A stretch of 64,000 bases of DNA from NCBI RefSeq assembly GCF_001704295.1, contig NZ_CP012334.1, forward strand, positions 4,228,084-4,292,083. Reading direction: 5' to 3'. Shown here piece after piece: positions 16,767 through 26,573 of this stretch (within the stretch, counting starts at the first letter, position 1; each line of letters begins with the position of its first letter). The stretch comes from Bordetella sp. H567 (lineage in GTDB: Bacteria > Pseudomonadota > Gammaproteobacteria > Burkholderiales > Burkholderiaceae_B). Below the pieces are notes generated by a model that searched no databases, was not told the DNA's origin, and was given only the letters and a program-made list of their open reading frames with translations. The position numbers were made by a program, and so were the translations under genes.

Positions 16767-17495
16767 ATGCCGCGCATCACCGCCTCATCGAACGCCTTGC
16801 AGCACGCGATCCAATCCCTGGAACGCCTGGTCCTGGAACACGGGCTGGACGGACGCCCACGCCTGCCGCCGGAACGCGAACTGGCGCAGCGCTTCGGCGT
16901 ATCACGCACGACGGTGCGCGCGGCCATCCAGCGGCTGGTTTCGCGCGGCATGCTGCAAACGCGCCAGGGTAGCGGCGTCTTCATCGCCAGCGACAGGCCC
17001 AGCGCCGCGGCCGCCCCGTGGCCGCCCGCGCCCTGGCTGGGCCTGGTGGACGCGCAGCCTGCCTTGCGCGCCGATACGCTGGAATTCCGCATGGTGTTCG
17101 AATGCGCCGCCGCGCGTTTCGCGGCGCAGCGGGCCGACGCGCAGGAACGCCGTCAACTGGCGGATACCGTAGGCAACATGCAAAGAGCGGTACGGGAAGG
17201 CGATGTGGCGGCCGAGGCCGCCGCGGACACGGCCTTCCATGCCCAGCTGGCCAGCGCATCGCACAACATGATGCTGGGCCGCTTCTACGCCAACGCCATC
17301 GCGTCGCTGCGCGAACACATCACGCGCAACACCTACGACGCCGGCCGGGATGCCGCGCTCGCGACACGCCGCGCGCTGGAGCGCCTGCGTCAGCACGAAG
17401 CCATCTGCGAAGCGGTCCTGCGGCAGGCGCCGGACGACGCGGCGCTCGCCATGCGCGAACATATCGAATTCGTCGGGCGCCAGTTCCAGGCGTAG
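16767..17495 (+). CDS. GntR-family regulator, FadR/FCD subfamily
   Basis: A 242-residue regulator. The winged helix at about 15-80 has RLPPERELAQRFGVSRTTVR and QTRQGSGVFIA. The C-terminal all-helical FCD domain (about 95-235) has EFRMVFECAAARFAA, DTAFHAQLASASHN and the metal/ligand histidines around LRQHEAICEAVL. FCD regulators usually sense a sugar acid or other carboxylate and repress a divergent catabolic gene, here the UxaA/GarD-like dehydratase. The palindrome at 16695-16709 fits their operators. It converges on the YceI gene. Confidence 0.93.
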   Translation: MPRITASSNALQHAIQSLERLVLEHGLDGRPRLPPERELAQRFGVSRTTVRAAIQRLVSRGMLQTRQGSGVFIASDRPSAAAAPWPPAPWLGLVDAQPALRADTLEFRMVFECAAARFAAQRADAQERRQLADTVGNMQRAVREGDVAAEAAADTAFHAQLASASHNMMLGRFYANAIASLREHITRNTYDAGRDAALATRRALERLRQHEAICEAVLRQAPDDAALAMREHIEFVGRQFQA

Positions 17496-17571
17496 GCGCC
17501 CGTCGCCGCGTGGCCGGTTGCGGGTTGCCGGTTGCCGTGGGTCCGTTGATGCTGGCCCGTTGCCGTCCGGC

Positions 17572-18153
17572 CTATTCCCGGATGCCTTCGGCCTGGATGT
17601 GCAGCGTGGTCTTCATGAAGAAACCGTAGTCCTTGCCGTAGGACACGCCGTAGTCGCCGCGGTCGAAGGCGGCCGTCGCCTCGGTGCCGCAGACCTCTTT
17701 CTTCAAGATGGGGTTCTGGTAGCACTTGAACGACAGCAGCGTCAGCTTGAGCGGATGCGGCACGCCGTGCAGGGTAAAGGTGCCATCCACTTCCACCGGC
17801 TTGCCGTCCTTGAAATGGACCGTATTGCCCTTGAACGTGGCGGTAGGGAAACGGGAAACATCGAAAAACTGTTCGGATCGCAGATCCTTGTCCAAGTCCG
17901 CATTTCCCGTATCCACCGACGCCGCGTCGATGGTGACGTCGACGCTGCCCGTCCCGGCCTGGGCGTCCAGCACCACGGTGCCGCTGGTCTTGTTGAATTT
18001 CCCGCGCCAGATCGAAGCGCCGCCGAAGTGGTCCGCCTCGAAGCTGGGATAGGTGTGGCCCGGATCCAGCCGGTAGGTCACGGGTTCGGCCAGCGCGGCG
18101 GCGGGCAGCACGACGGCGGCGACCGCCGCCAGGGAGGAGATCAGAAAGCGCAT
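17572..18153 (-). CDS. YceI-family periplasmic protein
   Basis: The 193 residues have a signal peptide (MRFLISSLAAVAAVVLPAAA, cleaved near ALA-EPVTY) and the YceI lipocalin-like barrel: YRLDPGHTYPSFEADHFGG, TGSVDVTIDAASVDTG and HPLKLTLLSFKC. YceI proteins bind polyisoprenoid or other amphiphilic lipids in the periplasm and are often induced by high pH or osmotic stress. Two cysteines in FKCYQNP and KEVCGTE could form a disulfide. No obvious operon partner is present. Confidence 0.92.
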   Translation of the reverse strand: MRFLISSLAAVAAVVLPAAALAEPVTYRLDPGHTYPSFEADHFGGASIWRGKFNKTSGTVVLDAQAGTGSVDVTIDAASVDTGNADLDKDLRSEQFFDVSRFPTATFKGNTVHFKDGKPVEVDGTFTLHGVPHPLKLTLLSFKCYQNPILKKEVCGTEATAAFDRGDYGVSYGKDYGFFMKTTLHIQAEGIRE

Positions 18154-18347
18154 GGTGGTTCTCGCAGATGGTTGGGAATGGTCGAACGTGGAATGCGGAG
18201 TTGGAATGCATGAAAAGCGGCGGTTTTATTTCGACGCTGCATATGGATACGTCCCTTTATGCTTTGTGGAAAAATAGGCAGCCTGTTAGAGTGCAATTCG
18301 GACATATCTTACCCGTCCCTCTTTCAGTTCTGTGTATGGAGATCGAG

Positions 18348-19127
18348 ATGAAGCGCATTTTTTCTGTCCTGCTTGCCGGCCTGCTCAGCTGCGCCGGGAT
18401 GACGCTCGCCCATGCCCAGGACGACCTGGCGCGGATCAAATCGGCGGGCGAAATCAAGATCGGTACCGAAGGCACGTATGCTCCCTTCAGCTTTCACGAC
18501 GCGTCGGGCCTGACCGGCTTCGACGTGGAGATCGGACGCGCCATCGCCCAGCGTCTGGGCGTCAAGGCGGAATTCGTCGAAGGCAAATGGGACGGCTTGA
18601 TCGCCGGCTTGGACGTAAAGCGCTATGACGCCGTCATCAACCAGGTCGGCATCACCGACGCGCGCAAGGCCAAGTACGATTTTTCCAATCCGTATATCTC
18701 GTCGCAGGCCGTACTGATCGTGCGCGACAACAACACGGCGATCAAATCCTTCGCCGACCTGAAGGGCAAGCGCTCCGCCAACACGCTGACCAGCAACTTC
18801 GGCAAGCTGGCGCAGAAATACGGCGCCGAGGTGGTGCCCGTGCAGGGCTTCAATGAATCCATCGACCTGTTGCTGTCCGGGCGGGTCGACGCCACCATCA
18901 ACGACAATCTGTCCTTCCTGGACTTCAAGAAGCACAAGCCTGATGCCAAGGTCAAGGCCGTGGCCAACGACAAGTCGGCGGAGTTCAGCGAATCCGGCGT
19001 GCTGCTGCGCAAGGGCAATCCCGACCTGGTCGCCGCCATCAACAAGGCACTGGCCGACATCAAGGCCGACGGCACCTACAAGAAGATATCGGTGAAGTAC
19101 TTCGGCACGGACCTGTCCGCACAATAA
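18348..19127 (+). CDS. polar amino-acid ABC transporter substrate-binding protein
   Basis: A 259-residue periplasmic binding protein of solute-binding family 3. The signal peptide MKRIFSVLLAGLLSCAGMTL is followed by IKIGTEGTYAPFSFHD, GLTGFDVEIGRAIAQRLG and EFVEGKWDGLIAGLDVKRYD, the standard amino-acid-binding lobe motifs. The pattern (KWDGLIAGL, NQVGITDARKAKYDFSNPY) most resembles cystine-binding FliY/TcyJ proteins. ATG 18348 has GGAG in front; an ATG four codons upstream is possible. It is first of a three-gene importer operon with permease and ATPase. Confidence 0.93.
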   Translation: MKRIFSVLLAGLLSCAGMTLAHAQDDLARIKSAGEIKIGTEGTYAPFSFHDASGLTGFDVEIGRAIAQRLGVKAEFVEGKWDGLIAGLDVKRYDAVINQVGITDARKAKYDFSNPYISSQAVLIVRDNNTAIKSFADLKGKRSANTLTSNFGKLAQKYGAEVVPVQGFNESIDLLLSGRVDATINDNLSFLDFKKHKPDAKVKAVANDKSAEFSESGVLLRKGNPDLVAAINKALADIKADGTYKKISVKYFGTDLSAQ

Positions 19128-19136
19128 GGACGCCAC

Positions 19137-19813
19137 GTGCCGGCCTGGGTACAGTTGATGGCGGACTCGTTCTGGCCCCTGCTCAAAGCGGGGCTGGAAT
19201 TCACGGTTCCGCTGACGCTGATTTCTTTTTTCGCGGGGCTGTTGCTGGCTTTCGCGGCAGCGTTGATCCGACTGTTCGGGCCCGCCCCGGCGGTGGCCGT
19301 GGTGCGGTTCTACGTCTGGCTGATCCGCGGCACGCCGCTGCTGGTGCAGCTGTTCGTGATCTTCTATGGGCTGCCCAGCATCGGCATCGTGCTGGATCCG
19401 CTGCCCGCGGCGCTGATCGGCTTCACGCTGAATGTCGGCGCCTATAACTCGGAAGTCATCCGGGGCGTCATCGAATCCATACCCAAGGGCCAGTGGGAAG
19501 CCGCCTATTCGCTCAGCATGACCCGCTGGCAGGCAATCCGGCGCACCATCCTGCCGCAGGCGGCGCGCGTATCGGTGCCGCCCTTGTCCAACTCCTTTAT
19601 CGCGCTGGTCAAGGACACTTCGCTGGCCGCCGTGCTGACCGTGCCGGAGATCTTCCAGGCCGCGCAACGCATCGCCGCGGTCACGTACGAGCCGTTGATC
19701 CTGTATACCGAAGCCGCGCTGATCTACCTGGTATTCAGCAGCGTGCTGTCCTCCGCCCAGGTGCGGCTGGAAAAGCGCTTCGGCAAACATGCGGCGTTCG
19801 CGGAGAAGACGCA

Positions 19814-19817
<4 letters not shown>
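19137..19817 (+). CDS. polar amino-acid ABC transporter permease
   Basis: The 226 residues form a His/Glu/Gln/Arg/opine-type ABC permease with five predicted membrane spans. It has the conserved motifs RFYVWLIRGTPLLVQLFVIF near the middle and the EAA loop YSLSMTRWQAIRRTILPQAA that docks on the ATPase. A GTG start at 19137 sits after AAGGACGCC; an ATG at 19158 is an alternative. The gene begins 9 bases after the binding-protein stop and overlaps the ATPase gene by ATGA. It probably works as a homodimer for cystine or a related amino acid. Confidence 0.93.
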
Positions 19818-20593
<776 letters not shown>

Positions 20594-20792
20594 GGATGCG
20601 AAGTTTCTCGGCACCGTGGTCGCTGGCCGGCGCGTCAGAAGTTCGTCGGGAAATCCATACGATGCTGCGCAGATGTCGACTTCACGCCAGTTAGAACTGC
20701 CCACGCATATAAAACGCTGACTTATCAGAAACACGCAATGCAAATCGGCGCCGGTGCGTCGTTTAAGCTGGAAATGCGCGAAAGAAAGCTGC

Positions 20793-21039
20793 ATGAGCCA
20801 CGACCCGCTAACGGCTAGAAGCCGGCTCGCACGGGCAATCGCGTCCGGCAGGAGCCACCGTTCGCAATGGCGAGAAGTGGGCACTCAACGTTGGAATTCA
20901 GATACCGCCGCAAACAGTCCTTGGCATCCGTCAGCCCACCTATGTACGCATGGAAGCGCTGGACGCGCGTCCCCGCAAGTCGACGCGCGCCCGTATTGCG
21001 GCGGCCATGGGCCTACACTTCGATCAACTGGACGTGTAA
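20793..21039 (+). pseudogene. frameshifted remnant of a small Xre-type HTH regulator
   Basis: An ATG at 20793 opens MSHDPLTARSRLARAIASG. The sensible continuation is found in another frame, which ends at TAA 21037-21039 with GIRQPTYVRMEALDARPRKS and ARIAAAMGLHFDQLDV. That end reads like the recognition helix and last helices of a short Xre/Cro regulator. The two parts are out of frame (247 bases in total) and the first helix region seems shortened, so a frameshift and small deletion are inferred. No single frame gives a plausible protein, and nothing else coding is seen between 20594 and 21129. Confidence 0.4.
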
Positions 21040-21129
21040 GCCTTAACCGCACACTGCGGCAATGCTCCCGCGAACGGCGCTGAGCAATCACCGCTCACCG
21101 TTCACCGCTCACCGTTCACCGCCCACCGC

Positions 21130-21834
21130 TCAACCAACAGGCGGATAATTCGACGGATACAGCGCACGACGAGCTTCCTCGTCGCGGGCCGCCGTGAACT
21201 TCAGATCCGCGCCCACCTTGCGTGCGCGCTCCACTGCCGGACGGGCGTCGATCCGCGCGAACCATCGCGCAATATTGGGATACGGCGCCAAAGGTTCTTC
21301 GGCGCCTTTCAGCACGCGAGAGGCGCGATCCAGCCAGCCCCAGGCGGAAATATCCACGATGCTGTATTCATTGCCCACGATGAACTCGCGTCCGGCCAGC
21401 CTGTCGTCCAGAACGCGGTAATGCCGCTCCGCCTCGCGCCGGTAGCGGTTGACGGCATAGTCCAGGCCGGCGGGCGCGGCATGCTGGAAATGCACGGCCT
21501 GTCCGGAAAACGGCCCCAGTCCCGTGCCGATAAAGAAGAGCCACGACAGCATGTCCGGCCGATCCTCGGCCCGCCCAAGCAGCTTGCCGGTCTTTTCCCC
21601 CAGATAGAGAAGGATGGCGCTGGAGTCGAACACCGTGGCCGGCTTTCCACCCGGACCGTCTGGGTCGACGATGGCGGGGACCTTGCCGTTGGGATTGATT
21701 GCCCGGAACGCGGGCTCGTGCTGCTGTCCCTTGGCCGTATCGACCGGAACGACTTCATAGCGCAGCCCGGTTTCTTCGAGCATGAGCGCCACTTTCGCCG
21801 GATTCGGCGTGGGATGAAAGTAGAAGCGAATCAT
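21130..21834 (-). CDS. glutathione S-transferase family protein (YfcG/GstB-like)
   Basis: A 234-residue protein with an N-terminal thioredoxin-like domain (MIRFYFHPTPNPAKVALML, NPNGKVPAIVD with the cis-proline, then FDSSAILLYLGEKTGKLL) and a C-terminal helical domain (GNEYSIVDISAWGWLDR). This fits the Nu-class GST/disulfide-bond oxidoreductase group. ATG 21834 begins at the domain edge; the open frame continues upstream without family likeness. The TetR gene is divergent, so GST expression is probably controlled by it in response to a toxic compound. Confidence 0.92.
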   Translation of the reverse strand: MIRFYFHPTPNPAKVALMLEETGLRYEVVPVDTAKGQQHEPAFRAINPNGKVPAIVDPDGPGGKPATVFDSSAILLYLGEKTGKLLGRAEDRPDMLSWLFFIGTGLGPFSGQAVHFQHAAPAGLDYAVNRYRREAERHYRVLDDRLAGREFIVGNEYSIVDISAWGWLDRASRVLKGAEEPLAPYPNIARWFARIDARPAVERARKVGADLKFTAARDEEARRALYPSNYPPVG

Positions 21835-21868
21835 TTGCCGACGTGCCTCCTGTACTGGTACGGTGTGA

Positions 21869-21936
21869 AGCGATGTGCCACTCGCGGCGGTGTGGTGTTT
21901 TAACGATGTCCCGCTCGCGGCGGTGCTTTGTTTTAA
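21869..21936. repeat. imperfect tandem direct repeat in the GST/TetR intergenic region
   Basis: Two adjacent units of about 33 bases (21869-21902 and 21903-21936) share CGATGT, CTCGCGGCGGTG and a TTTTAA end. They lie between the divergent GST and TetR genes, close to the GST start. The AT-rich TTTTAAATCACCCGTTATAA just downstream could be the TetR operator or a promoter. Confidence 0.5.
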
Positions 21937-21994
21937 ATCACCCGTTATAAAATAGTCAATCAAGAATCGCCTATCGCGGCGCGGAAACGGATCC

Positions 21995-22585
21995 ATGGGT
22001 CGTCCAAGAGAATTCGATGAAGGGCAGGCATTGGACCTTGCCATCCAGTGCTTCTGGGAACACGGCTATGAAGCCACGTCGGTCAGGGATCTTGCCGAAA
22101 AGATGAACCTGACCACCGCCAGCGTGTACAACGCCTTCGGTGACAAGCGCAGCCTGTACCGACGGTCCCTGGAACACTACGTCGACATCACCGTCGCCGA
22201 CCGCATCCGGCGCCTGGAAGGGAACATGCCGCCGCGCCAGGCCATCGAGGCTTTTTTCGAAGAGCTTATCGAGCGCTCGGTGAACGATGCGGCGCACAAG
22301 GGTTGCATGCTGGTGAACGCGGCGCTGGAAATGGCGCCGCACGATCCCGACTTCCGCGAACTCGTCGCGCAGATGCTGACCCGCATCGAAAGTTTTTTCC
22401 GCCGCTGCGTCCAGGCCGGCCAGCGCGACGGCACGATCACCCTATCCCAGCCGGCGATCGATCTGGCCCGCATGCTGCTCGGCGTACAGGTCGGCCTGCG
22501 GGTGTTGGCGCGCTCCAGGCCAGAGCCCGCGTTGCTGCGCGGCATGGTGCGCGCTTCCCTGGCCCTGTTGAACCCACCCACCTGA
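21995..22585 (+). CDS. TetR/AcrR-family transcriptional regulator
   Basis: The 196 residues begin with the TetR DNA-binding domain (ALDLAIQCFWEHGYEATSVR, DLAEKMNLTTASVYNAFGDK, LYRRSLEHYV). The all-helical ligand domain follows (about 75-190), with KGCMLVNAALEMAPHDPDF, as in the AcrR-like branch that contains a TetR_C Cys-Met-Leu segment. Divergent from the GST gene, it is probably a repressor of that gene and of itself. The inducer is unknown. Confidence 0.94.
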   Translation: MGRPREFDEGQALDLAIQCFWEHGYEATSVRDLAEKMNLTTASVYNAFGDKRSLYRRSLEHYVDITVADRIRRLEGNMPPRQAIEAFFEELIERSVNDAAHKGCMLVNAALEMAPHDPDFRELVAQMLTRIESFFRRCVQAGQRDGTITLSQPAIDLARMLLGVQVGLRVLARSRPEPALLRGMVRASLALLNPPT

Positions 22586-22640
22586 ACCGTGAGTCACGGG
22601 GGGCGATCGCACCATCGTTCCCGCCTCAAGGGTGGCGGTT

Positions 22641-23636
22641 TCAATCCTCCGCTGGCTCGGCCTCGGGTGCCGCCCCTTCCGCGGGCTGGGTGTGTCCCAG
22701 CCGCCGCCATTCACCGGGCGTCATCCCTATCCATTGCGTGAAACTGCGCCGGAAGGCCGCGACGGATTGATATCCCACGGCCTCGGCCACCGCTTCGGTC
22801 GTGGCGGACGGCCGCTTCAGTTCATTGGACGCCAGGCTCATGCGCACATCGGTCAGCAGGTCATAGGCGGACCGTCCCAGCTTGTCCTGGAAGTGCCGCA
22901 TGAAGGTCGCCCGCGACATGCTGCATCGTTCGGCCAGTTCCGGCAGGGTCCACGGCCTGGCAGGGTCGGTGAATATCGCCGACAACGCCGGGGCCAGCCG
23001 CGGGTGCCCCGCCAGCGCGAGCAGCCCCGTGGGCGCTTCTTCCGAATCGCTCGCCACGCGTAGCGCCAGCGTGAACAAGGCGGATGACAAGGCGTTGAGC
23101 ATGGCGCGTCCGCCCAAGCTATCCATCGACGTCTCGCTGCGCATCAGGCGGACCAGTGCGGCCATTTGATCCGAAGGCCGGTCCATGCCGGACTGCTGGT
23201 CCATGTTCGTGGCGCGCGCGACCACCTTGGTGGGCAGATAGTCGCGGATCAGCCTATCGTGGGGCGGCGCGACGAAAAAGCGGCCGCACAGCATATCCAG
23301 GGCCCTTTCATCGCTGCCGTTTTCGCTGATCGTCAGGTTGGCCGCCTGTTTGAAGTACGCCGGGATAGGGGCGCGGCCGCTGCCGTCGTGCAGGATATGC
23401 GCCGATCCGTGCGGAAGCATGATGATGTCGCCCGCGCCCAATTCGCGGACCGTCTCGTCTTCCGGATCCTCCAGGATGGCGACGCCTTGCAGCACCACGT
23501 GGTACGGGATCTCGCGTGCCGCAGAATGCCCGTAGGCGATGCGCCAGGGCGCCCCGTAGGCGCAGCGGATTTCCAGCTGGCCTGTGACCTTGATCATTTC
23601 AAGCAACTGGCTCAGCCAGTCGAGCGGGCTGGACAT
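22641..23636 (-). CDS. AraC-family regulator with N-terminal cupin domain
   Basis: A 331-residue regulator. Residues about 15-190 form the AraC_binding_2-type cupin found in regulators of peroxidase-like genes (HVVLQGVAILEDPEDETVRELGAGDIIMLPHGSAHIL). Residues about 225-315 hold two helix-turn-helix motifs (LAERCSMSRATFMRHFQDKL and VAEAVGYQSVAAFRRSFTQW). Divergent from the carboxymuconolactone-decarboxylase-like gene, with a palindrome between the two, it very likely activates that gene. Confidence 0.93.
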   Translation of the reverse strand: MSSPLDWLSQLLEMIKVTGQLEIRCAYGAPWRIAYGHSAAREIPYHVVLQGVAILEDPEDETVRELGAGDIIMLPHGSAHILHDGSGRAPIPAYFKQAANLTISENGSDERALDMLCGRFFVAPPHDRLIRDYLPTKVVARATNMDQQSGMDRPSDQMAALVRLMRSETSMDSLGGRAMLNALSSALFTLALRVASDSEEAPTGLLALAGHPRLAPALSAIFTDPARPWTLPELAERCSMSRATFMRHFQDKLGRSAYDLLTDVRMSLASNELKRPSATTEAVAEAVGYQSVAAFRRSFTQWIGMTPGEWRRLGHTQPAEGAAPEAEPAED

Positions 23637-23685
23637 GGGGACTCCGGTCCTGAACGGGTGATCCGAATAAGCATTTTATTGAGCA

Positions 23686-23701
23686 TTTACGGACTCGTAA
23701 A
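23686..23701. promoter_or_regulatory. palindrome between AraC regulator and CMD gene
   Basis: TTTACG-GACT-CGTAAA is a perfect 6-4-6 inverted repeat in the 129-base space between the divergent AraC and CMD genes. It lies in an AT-rich patch about 65 bases upstream of the CMD start, a sensible place for the AraC protein to bind. Confidence 0.5.
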
Positions 23702-23765
23702 GATCGTTTTGCGGGCCTACAGTGACGACTCCTGACCACACAACGTTTTCCCAAGGAGTCACACC

Positions 23766-24305
23766 ATGAGCCGCATCGCCATCCCCGCCATCGAATCCGC
23801 CACCGGCGCCACCGCTGACGTCTACGCCCAAGTCAAGAAGGTCGCTGGGGGCAGCATTCCCAACCTGTTTGCCGCGCTGGGCTATCTGGCGCCCGCTTCG
23901 CTATCGGCGGTGCTAAACGCCGAAGGCGCCTTGGGCAGCGCCAGCCTGAGCCGCCAGGACCTGGAAACGATCAAGCTGCTGGTAAGCGAACTCACGGGCT
24001 GCGATTACTGCGTGGCCGCCCACAACCTGCTGGGCAAGATGGCTGGCCTGTCGCCGGACGTGCTGCGTCAGATCCGCGCGGGCCAGCCCACGGGCGATGC
24101 CAGGCGCGACGCGCTGGTGCGTTTCGTGCGAGTGATTCAGCAAACCAGCGGCACGCTGCCGGCCGCCGAGGTCGACGCCATCCGAGCGGCCGGCTACACC
24201 GACGCGCAGCTGGCCGACATTTCGCTGGCCATCGCGCTGACGATCTTCACCAACACGTTCAACCGCATCAACGACACCGACGTGGATTTCCCGCCCGTGC
24301 GGTAA
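23766..24305 (+). CDS. carboxymuconolactone-decarboxylase/AhpD-like peroxidase-related protein
   Basis: A 179-residue alkylhydroperoxidase-like protein. It keeps the active-site helix ELTGCDYCVAAHNLLGKMAG, with the CxxC pair and downstream histidine used by AhpD proteins to reduce peroxides or pass electrons. It has a strong ribosome site (AAGGAG) before ATG 23766. It is controlled most likely by the divergent AraC regulator, a pairing common in proteobacteria and linked to oxidative or electrophile stress. A true decarboxylase role is unlikely given the cysteines. Confidence 0.92.
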   Translation: MSRIAIPAIESATGATADVYAQVKKVAGGSIPNLFAALGYLAPASLSAVLNAEGALGSASLSRQDLETIKLLVSELTGCDYCVAAHNLLGKMAGLSPDVLRQIRAGQPTGDARRDALVRFVRVIQQTSGTLPAAEVDAIRAAGYTDAQLADISLAIALTIFTNTFNRINDTDVDFPPVR

Positions 24306-24373
24306 ACCCAGGTGACGCCTGATGGGCGTGCTTATTCGGTTTCGTCGACGTCTTCGAAGGCTCGCTTTTCTGT

Positions 24374-26392
24374 CTACCGGTCTTCACCGCCACGCACTTT
24401 ACGCCAGAGCGTGGTCCGGCTGATGCCCAACTCGCGCGCGGCGGCAGCCTGGTTGCCGCCGTGCGCGCGCAGCGCTTCGCGGATGTGATGGAGCTCGGTT
24501 GCGCGCTGCAAGGCGCCCAGCCGGCGCGCGCCCCGTGACACGCCGTCGCTCGAAGGCGCGGCGTCGCCGGACGGGTCCAACGCCGCGGCACCGGACGGTT
24601 CCGACATAGCCAGACCGGACGGGTCCAGCACGCCGCGCAGCGTGGCGGCCGGCGGCACCGCGTCCGCCAGCAGGCATTCCAGCGCCATCCGCTCGATGAC
24701 GTTTTCCAATTCGCGCACATTGCCGGGCCAGGCATGCTCCATCAGCAGCGGCAGCGCCGCGCGCAGCACGTCCGGCGCCAGCTTGCGCGCACCGATGCGC
24801 TCCAGCGCAGCGGGCAGCAGATCGGCGGCCAGTGCCGCGATGTCTTCAGGACGTTCGCGCAGGGGCGGCACGCGGATCTGCAGAATGTGCAGCCGGTAGA
24901 ACAAGTCATGCCGAAACTGGCCCTGGCGCGCCATCGCCCCCAGATCGCGGTGCGTGGCCGCGATAATCCGTACATCCACCGGTATCGCGTCGATGCCGCC
25001 CACCCGCGTGATCTCTTTTTCTTGCAACGCGCGGAGCAGGCGGGTTTGCAGGGGCAGCGGCATTTCGCCCACTTCATCCAGCAGCAGCGTGCCGCCGTCC
25101 GCGGCCTCGAACAGCCCTGCCTTGCCCTGCCGGCGCGCGCCGGTGAAAGCGCCTTCCTCGTAGCCGAACAACTCGCTTTCCAGCAACTGCTCGGGAAAGG
25201 CGCCGCAGTTGATTGCCACGAACGGGCGCGCATGGCGACGGCTGGCGCGGTGGATGCCCTGGGCCACGACTTCCTTGCCGGAACCGCTCTCGCCCTGGAT
25301 CAACACCGACGCATCGCTGTTGCGCGCCAGCACCTCGCAGCGATGCACCAGTTCGCGCATCGGCGCCGATACCGCGATCAGGCCGTTCAGCGTATAGCGC
25401 GCGGAACGCGAACGGCGGTGGCTGTGCGCGCGCAGGCGCCCCACGGCGTGCTCCAGCGGCTGGGAGGGATGCAGCGTCAGTACGGCCCCGGTCTGAGCAC
25501 CCGCTTCGTACAAGGGAACGGCATCCACCACCAGGGCCTGCCCCCGTACATCCTCGACCCGCCCCAGCTCGGGCGCGCCGCGCGCCAGCACGGGGCCAGG
25601 CGTCAAGCCCGGCGCCGCCTCGGCCAGCGGCTGGCCCACCGCCTGGGATGCCGCCGCGCCGAGGATGCGCGCCGCCGCCGGATTCATCGTCGTAATGCGC
25701 CCTTGCATGTCGATGGCGACCACGCCGTCGTTCAAGTGCCGCAGGACCAGATCGAGCCGGTCCCGCCGCGTGCGTTCCTCGTACTGCGCCCGGGCAATGG
25801 CCAGGGCGGTTTCCATGGCCGCGCGCACGGAATCCAGCGAATACAGCAGCACGGCGGTCAGCCCCGCCTTTTTGGCGTAGTCGGTGACCATGCCGGCGCC
25901 CACCACGACTTCCACGCCTTGCGCGGCCAGCTCGCGGATGCACCGGGCGGCGTCCTCCGGCGTGTCGTACGCGCGCAGCTCGACGTCCAGGTCGAAGACC
26001 CCCATGAAGCGCCGCAGCGAGGCCGACACCTCGTGATGCAGCACCACGGCGACATGCCGGGACAGTTCGCGCGCGCGGGCCAGCGCCGTCATCAGGTCAT
26101 ACCCGCCCACCTGCACCAAAACGACCGGTACCGGCAGGCGCGTCCGCAGGAAAGCGCCATTGCTGCCGGATGCCACCACCACGTCGCAGCGGCCCTGGGC
26201 AACCGCTTGCGCCAAGGACGCCAGGGCGGACTCGAACGCGTCGTGCAGCAGCTCTACCCGTGCGCGATCGGCGAATTCGGGCGCGACCTGGCGCAGGCTT
26301 TCGAATAGGCCGTAACCGGTCACCGCATGGATCACGGGCGCGGCCCTGGGCATCAGGGGGGCGGTTGCAGCGGGCGGGGAAGACGAGGACAT
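24374..26392 (-). CDS. PrpR-type sigma-54-dependent activator
   Basis: The 672 residues form a four-domain regulator. The N-terminal PrpR_N effector domain (about 20-200) includes [20 protein letters not shown], and a PAS domain follows (about 215-310; [20 protein letters not shown]). The AAA+ domain (about 345-570) has Walker A GESGSGKE, the sigma-54-contacting EEGAFTGA loop and Walker [13 protein letters not shown]. The C-terminal Fis-type helix is [20 protein letters not shown]. PrpR_N domains sense small carboxylates such as 2-methylcitrate. The gene is divergent from the Bug-hydratase-lyase operon, which has a matching sigma-54 promoter and upstream repeats, so it is almost certainly that operon's activator. 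Confidence 0.95.
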   Translation of the reverse strand: MSSSSPPAATAPLMPRAAPVIHAVTGYGLFESLRQVAPEFADRARVELLHDAFESALASLAQAVAQGRCDVVVASGSNGAFLRTRLPVPVVLVQVGGYDLMTALARARELSRHVAVVLHHEVSASLRRFMGVFDLDVELRAYDTPEDAARCIRELAAQGVEVVVGAGMVTDYAKKAGLTAVLLYSLDSVRAAMETALAIARAQYEERTRRDRLDLVLRHLNDGVVAIDMQGRITTMNPAAARILGAAASQAVGQPLAEAAPGLTPGPVLARGAPELGRVEDVRGQALVVDAVPLYEAGAQTGAVLTLHPSQPLEHAVGRLRAHSHRRSRSARYTLNGLIAVSAPMRELVHRCEVLARNSDASVLIQGESGSGKEVVAQGIHRASRRHARPFVAINCGAFPEQLLESELFGYEEGAFTGARRQGKAGLFEAADGGTLLLDEVGEMPLPLQTRLLRALQEKEITRVGGIDAIPVDVRIIAATHRDLGAMARQGQFRHDLFYRLHILQIRVPPLRERPEDIAALAADLLPAALERIGARKLAPDVLRAALPLLMEHAWPGNVRELENVIERMALECLLADAVPPAATLRGVLDPSGLAMSEPSGAAALDPSGDAAPSSDGVSRGARRLGALQRATELHHIREALRAHGGNQAAAARELGISRTTLWRKVRGGEDR

Positions 26393-26415
26393 TGTTGCGA
26401 AACAGCGATGCTTTA

Positions 26416-26444
26416 ATGAAACGCCGTATTTTCACTTATGAAAC
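26416..26444. promoter_or_regulatory. upstream activator sites for the PrpR-type regulator
   Basis: ATGAAAC occurs at 26416-26422 and 26438-26444, exactly 22 bases (two helical turns) apart. The second lies in the imperfect palindrome TTTCA-CTTA-TGAAA (26430-26443). They stand about 70-95 bases upstream of the -24/-12 promoter, the usual place for an enhancer-binding protein. Confidence 0.6.
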
Positions 26445-26509
26445 ACATCGGCGCTTCCGCACTTACCCCTAGGGCGTCCCGCCCTGGGAAGCACCCCTGG
26501 CCGCCGACT

Positions 26510-26525
26510 TGGCACCGGTTTTGCT
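26510..26525 (+). promoter_or_regulatory. sigma-54 (-24/-12) promoter of the Bug-hydratase-lyase operon
   Basis: TGGCACCGGTTTTGCT matches the sigma-54 consensus, with GG at 26511-26512 and GC at 26523-26524 separated by exactly ten bases. It is 49 bases ahead of the Bug start, on the right strand, and paired with a divergent GAFTGA-type activator. Confidence 0.85.
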
Positions 26526-26573
26526 TTTAGGGTTTAGCTCTGGCATCCAGACCAGGAATACAGGAGACAACAC

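Noticed and set aside
24734-26308. 524-codon plus-strand frame opposite the PrpR-type regulator
   Set aside because: It is the shadow of the AAA+ and PAS coding strand; no start signal and no motif.
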